A stretch of DNA of 64,000 bases from Candidatus Nitrohelix vancouverensis (GTDB taxonomy: Bacteria > Nitrospinota > Nitrospinia > Nitrospinales > VA-1). This document shows, piece by piece, positions 60,979 through 64,000 of the stretch (its first letter is position 1; each line of letters starts with the position of its first letter). A model generated the notes under the pieces. It worked only from the letters and a program-made list of their open reading frames with translations, was not told the origin of the DNA and ran no database searches. Where the stretch lies: the NCBI GenBank assembly GCA_015698305.1, contig CP048620.1, forward strand, positions 1,328,557 to 1,392,556. The letters are read 5' to 3'. A program made the translations under genes and the position numbers.

Positions 60979-61014
60979 AAAAGGCCAACCGTTCGCGAGA
61001 ACGGTTGGCCTTTT
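60979..61014. terminator. bidirectional rho-independent terminator
   Basis: A perfect 14-bp stem (AAGGCCAACCGTTC / GAACGGTTGGCCTT) is flanked by A and T runs, serving both the parvulin gene and the facing serA gene. Confidence 0.93.
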
Positions 61015-61027
61015 CGTTTGGAACGCT

Positions 61028-62608
61028 TTACAGCTTGACGCTGTGTACGGATAGAATGCTTGGCGTCTCGCGCAGTTCGCGAACCGCTTCGCTGGTGGGG
61101 GCCGAGTCGATATTGATAACAGCCACCGCCTTGTCGGTTTCCTTGAGTCGCCCCAGGTGGAAACCTGCGATATTGATCTGATTCTTGCCCAGCACATTGC
61201 CCAGGTTGCCGATCACGCCCGGCACATCGTGGTTGGTCAGGACCAGCATGTATTTGGAGAGCAGGGCCTCAAAATAGTATTCGTCGATCTTGATGATTCG
61301 CGAATCGCCTTTTCCAAAGATGCTTCCCATCACGCTACGATCCCCGTTCTGGGTCGTCACCGTCACGGAAACGGAACTGGTGTAGTCCTGCTCCTCGTTG
61401 CTTTTAGATTCCTGAACTTCAATGCCGCGCTCTTTCGCGATGAAAGGAGCGTTGACCATGTTCAAACCTTCGATGGCGTTCGTCAAAGCGCCCTTGATCA
61501 CGGAGGTGGTGATCGGGTCCACGTTCAAATTAGCGACGTCGCCTTTGTACTGAACGCAGATTTTCTTGACCGCTCCCTCGGCCAGTTGGGAAATGAACAG
61601 TCCCAATTCTTCGCCAAGAGCCAGATAGGGGCGGATGCGATTGAGAGTTTCCGCATCAATGGAAGGCATGTTGACCGCGTTGCGCACATTGCCGTATTTC
61701 AGAAAATCGATGAGCTGATCGCTGATCGCGACGGCGACTTTTTCCTGCGCTTCTTCGGTCGACGCTCCCAGATGCGGGGTCAGAATGATTTCGTCAACCC
61801 CGCGCAAAGGGCTGTCCTCCGCCAGCGGTTCTTTGTGGTACACGTCGAGAGCGGCTTGCGCTACGGTTTTGTTTTTGACGGCGTCCACCAGAGCCTGATC
61901 GTCGATCAAGGACCCGCGGGCGCAGTTGATGATGCGAATTCCCGGCTTGGCGATCTTGAATTCTTCGGGGCCCAGCAGGGCTTTGCCGCCTGCGGTGGAA
62001 GGCGCGTGCAGGGAAAGATAATCGGATCGAGCGAGCAGGTCGTGCAACTCGACGATTTCAACGCCCACTTTCGCGGCGTGGTCGGCGGAGATGAAGGGAT
62101 CGTAAACGATGACTTTCATGTGGAACGCTTTCGCGCGATCCGCCACAACGGTGCCGATGCGGCCGAGGCCGACGATGCCCAGCGTTTTGTCGTGCAGTTC
62201 CACGCCCATGAATTTCTTGGGCGCCCATTCCTTGTTTTGAACCGATTGGTTCGCCTGAGGAATGTTGCGCGACATGGACATCATGAGCGCCAGCGCATGC
62301 TCTGCGGTGGTGATGACGTTGCCTTCCGGCGCGTTCATGACGATGATGCCCTTTTTCCCTGCGGCTTCCACGTCGATGTTATCCACGCCAATACCGGCGC
62401 GACCGATGACTTTGAGGTTGGTCGCCGCTTCGATGACGTCGGCGGTTACCTTGGTTGCGCTTCGCACGATCAAACCCTGATACTCAGGAATGACGGCGAT
62501 GAGTTCTTCTTTAGACATTCCGGTTTTAACGTCTACCGTCAAGTCCTTCTCCTGCTTTAACAGATCAACGCCGACTGCGGCTAAATTGTCGGATACAAGA
62601 ATTTTCAT
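61028..62608 (-). CDS. serA: D-3-phosphoglycerate dehydrogenase
   Basis: A 526-residue long-form SerA. The catalytic and NAD-binding domains (residues 1 to about 315) carry GLGRIGTVVADRAKAF and the HLGASTEEAQE active-site stretch. An ASB-type middle domain and a C-terminal ACT domain (HDVPGVIGNLGNVLGKNQINI) follow, as in serine-feedback-regulated enzymes. SerA oxidises 3-phosphoglycerate, the first step of serine synthesis. The aminotransferase gene lies 81 bases upstream on the same strand, suggesting joint expression. Confidence 0.96.
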   Translation of the reverse strand: MKILVSDNLAAVGVDLLKQEKDLTVDVKTGMSKEELIAVIPEYQGLIVRSATKVTADVIEAATNLKVIGRAGIGVDNIDVEAAGKKGIIVMNAPEGNVITTAEHALALMMSMSRNIPQANQSVQNKEWAPKKFMGVELHDKTLGIVGLGRIGTVVADRAKAFHMKVIVYDPFISADHAAKVGVEIVELHDLLARSDYLSLHAPSTAGGKALLGPEEFKIAKPGIRIINCARGSLIDDQALVDAVKNKTVAQAALDVYHKEPLAEDSPLRGVDEIILTPHLGASTEEAQEKVAVAISDQLIDFLKYGNVRNAVNMPSIDAETLNRIRPYLALGEELGLFISQLAEGAVKKICVQYKGDVANLNVDPITTSVIKGALTNAIEGLNMVNAPFIAKERGIEVQESKSNEEQDYTSSVSVTVTTQNGDRSVMGSIFGKGDSRIIKIDEYYFEALLSKYMLVLTNHDVPGVIGNLGNVLGKNQINIAGFHLGRLKETDKAVAVINIDSAPTSEAVRELRETPSILSVHSVKL

Positions 62609-62689
62609 TCAATCGCTCCACATTGCTTTCGGGATCAAAGGGCTGGGTCCCGAGTGATTTTTAAGTAGTAAACCAAAACTGCGCCCGGC

Positions 62690-63835
62690 TCAGTAGGCTT
62701 CCATGAGGATTTCCTGGGCGGCGGCAATTCCTTTTCCAAATTCCACGTTGTGACCGAACTTGCGCAAAGCCATTTCGAGAGCGGCGATCGCGGTGACGGT
62801 GTCAAAGGTATCGACATAGCCGAGATGCGCGATGCGAACGACTTTGCCCTTCCATTGATCCTGTCCCCCCGCCATGGTCACTCCAAAATCGTCGCGCAGG
62901 CTCTTCACCAGTTTGGCGCCGTCCACTCCTTCAGGAACGAAGACGCCGGTCAGGCTGTCTGCCGGAGCGTCCGGGGCGATCATTTTCAAACCCATCGCAG
63001 TGACAGCCGCGCGCGTGGCGCGCGCCAGACGATTGTGGCGTTTGAAAACGTTGTCGATTCCTTCTTCTTTAAGATCCTTCAAAACTTGTCGCAGTCCGAT
63101 GACCAGAGACACGGCGGGCGTGTAGGCGGAAGTTTTGTCGGCGAGATTCTTTCTCTCTTTCTTGAAGTCGAAGTAGAAATGCGGGCAAGTCGATTTGTCG
63201 GCAAATTTCCATGCTTTTTCGCTCAAGGCCACCAGCCCGAGGCCGGGGGGCAATTGCAGAGATTTTTGCGAGCCCGTCACCAGGGCGTCGATGCCCCATT
63301 TGTCCATCGGCAGGTCGAAAACGCCGACGCCGGTGATGCCGTCCACGATCAGCAAAATATCGTCCCGGTCGCGAGTCAGTTTCGACAGCTCTTCGATGGG
63401 ATGCGCGACGCCGGTCGAGGTTTCCGAAGCCTGCACTAAAATTCCCTTGATGTCGGGTTCTTTTGCAAGGATGTCCTTGATCGCGGCGGGGTCTGCGGCC
63501 TGGCCCCATTCCACATCGTGCCAGACGACCGTCATGCCGTAGGCTTGGGAAATTTTACCCCAACGTTCGCCGAATTTACCGCCGTTGATTGCGAGGACCT
63601 TGTCGCCCGGAGAAAAGAGATTGGTGATGCAACCTTCCATGCCGCCGGTTCCGGTGGATGCCAGAATCAAAACGTCCTGTTTGGTTTGAAACAGCGCCTT
63701 GGCGTCTTCTGCGGCTTCTGCGAAGATCGCGCTGAATTGCGGGGTGCGGTGGTGCATCATGGGTTGAGCCATTTCCAGCGCGACATGTTCTGCAACTGGT
63801 GTGGGGCCTGGAGCGAGAAGGTATTTTTTCTTCAT
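62690..63835 (-). CDS. class V aminotransferase (serine-pyruvate/alanine-glyoxylate type)
   Basis: A 381-residue PLP enzyme of class V. YLLAPGPTPVAEHV and HHRTPQFS start the protein; DALVTGSQKSLQLPPG contains the PLP lysine; IVDGITGVGV is the cofactor aspartate strand. The family includes serine-glyoxylate and alanine-glyoxylate transaminases, and in some bacteria such genes beside serA supply the phosphoserine transaminase step. It is 81 bases upstream of serA, so both may form a serine pathway unit. The choice between those reactions cannot be made from the sequence. Confidence 0.88.
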   Translation of the reverse strand: MKKKYLLAPGPTPVAEHVALEMAQPMMHHRTPQFSAIFAEAAEDAKALFQTKQDVLILASTGTGGMEGCITNLFSPGDKVLAINGGKFGERWGKISQAYGMTVVWHDVEWGQAADPAAIKDILAKEPDIKGILVQASETSTGVAHPIEELSKLTRDRDDILLIVDGITGVGVFDLPMDKWGIDALVTGSQKSLQLPPGLGLVALSEKAWKFADKSTCPHFYFDFKKERKNLADKTSAYTPAVSLVIGLRQVLKDLKEEGIDNVFKRHNRLARATRAAVTAMGLKMIAPDAPADSLTGVFVPEGVDGAKLVKSLRDDFGVTMAGGQDQWKGKVVRIAHLGYVDTFDTVTAIAALEMALRKFGHNVEFGKGIAAAQEILMEAY

Positions 63836-64000
63836 TGTTGTATCCGTAATAATTTTGGGGTTGATTAATTGCTCTGGTTAAGAGGCATATGATAAAACGG
63901 CATCCGTATCCAAACTCAAATGAACACTTGATTTTGCCTGAAGTCGGTCAAGGAGAGGCGCGATAGGGGTTGCCGATCGCAACCAGGATATGCGTATTGG

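Noticed and set aside
61157-62560. 467-residue open frame opposite serA
   Set aside because: It is fully covered by an unmistakable SerA; its composition is the complement of that gene.
63888-63965. Short 25-codon frame and small hairpin at the right edge
   Set aside because: Too short to support; could belong to an upstream region of a gene outside the window.

Overview
The window looks like chromosome of a Gram-negative, respiratory, probably marine nitrite-oxidising bacterium of the Nitrospinota (Nitrospina-like). That placement is inferred from the gene set, not from a marker gene: a copper nitrite reductase (nirK), a diheme protein with an ethylbenzene-dehydrogenase-type domain resembling nitrite oxidoreductase gamma subunits, molybdenum cofactor genes, a hopanoid-type epimerase, a CruF-like carotenoid protein, and many NHL-repeat and DUF1566 proteins. 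No rRNA, tRNA, CRISPR or prophage was seen.

Layout. 1-11.4 kb: surface-glycan cluster of multi-membrane GT39-like glycosyltransferases, GT4 and GT2 transferases, a sugar epimerase and a DUF2304 protein; one GT4 gene is split by a frameshift at a 9-base homopolymer. 11.6-17.7 kb: two cyclic-nucleotide-binding-domain proteins, a LOG-family protein, CruF-like and HpnA-like lipid/carotenoid genes, a parvulin foldase and a secreted protein. 17.8-23.7 kb: outer-membrane porin with its own promoter and terminator, an FG-GAP/FlgT-like protein, then moeA and a fused mobB-mobA. 24-28.6 kb: nirK behind a good sigma-54-type promoter, facing a sigma-54 activator with a cysteine-bearing PAS domain, then a TgpA-like transglutaminase. 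28.7-33 kb: two cyclophilins (one exported, one cytosolic), a DUF4325-like protein, a short repeat cluster, a DJ-1/PfpI protein lacking the usual cysteine, and a GT39-like membrane protein. 33.6-41.3 kb: strongly promoted c-type cytochrome, phnD-phnC without a permease, a STAS protein, a secreted EF-hand-like protein, the NxrC-like diheme protein, an acidic NHL protein and a REC-PAS protein. 41.3-46.9 kb: MidA-like methyltransferase, TPR protein, B12-binding radical SAM enzyme and TylF-like methyltransferase.

46.9-49.8 kb is an accessory, repeat-rich segment: dispersed and inverted repeats, a dead transposase fragment, an AT-rich gene with a HEPN-like motif, and a higBA toxin-antitoxin pair.

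50.1-61 kb is the most unusual part: a one-direction set starting at a sigma-70-type promoter, containing a coiled-coil protein, an NHL propeller, an acidic TPR-like protein, a leucine-rich-repeat protein, a codon-biased secreted protein, eight genes carrying nine DUF1566 domains, a glutaredoxin-like mini protein, a protein that seems to start at ATC, and a parvulin. Only the first DUF1566 protein has a signal peptide; the rest look cytosolic. I know of no described system with this composition. The window ends with serA and a class V aminotransferase, which may make serine or connect glyoxylate and serine.
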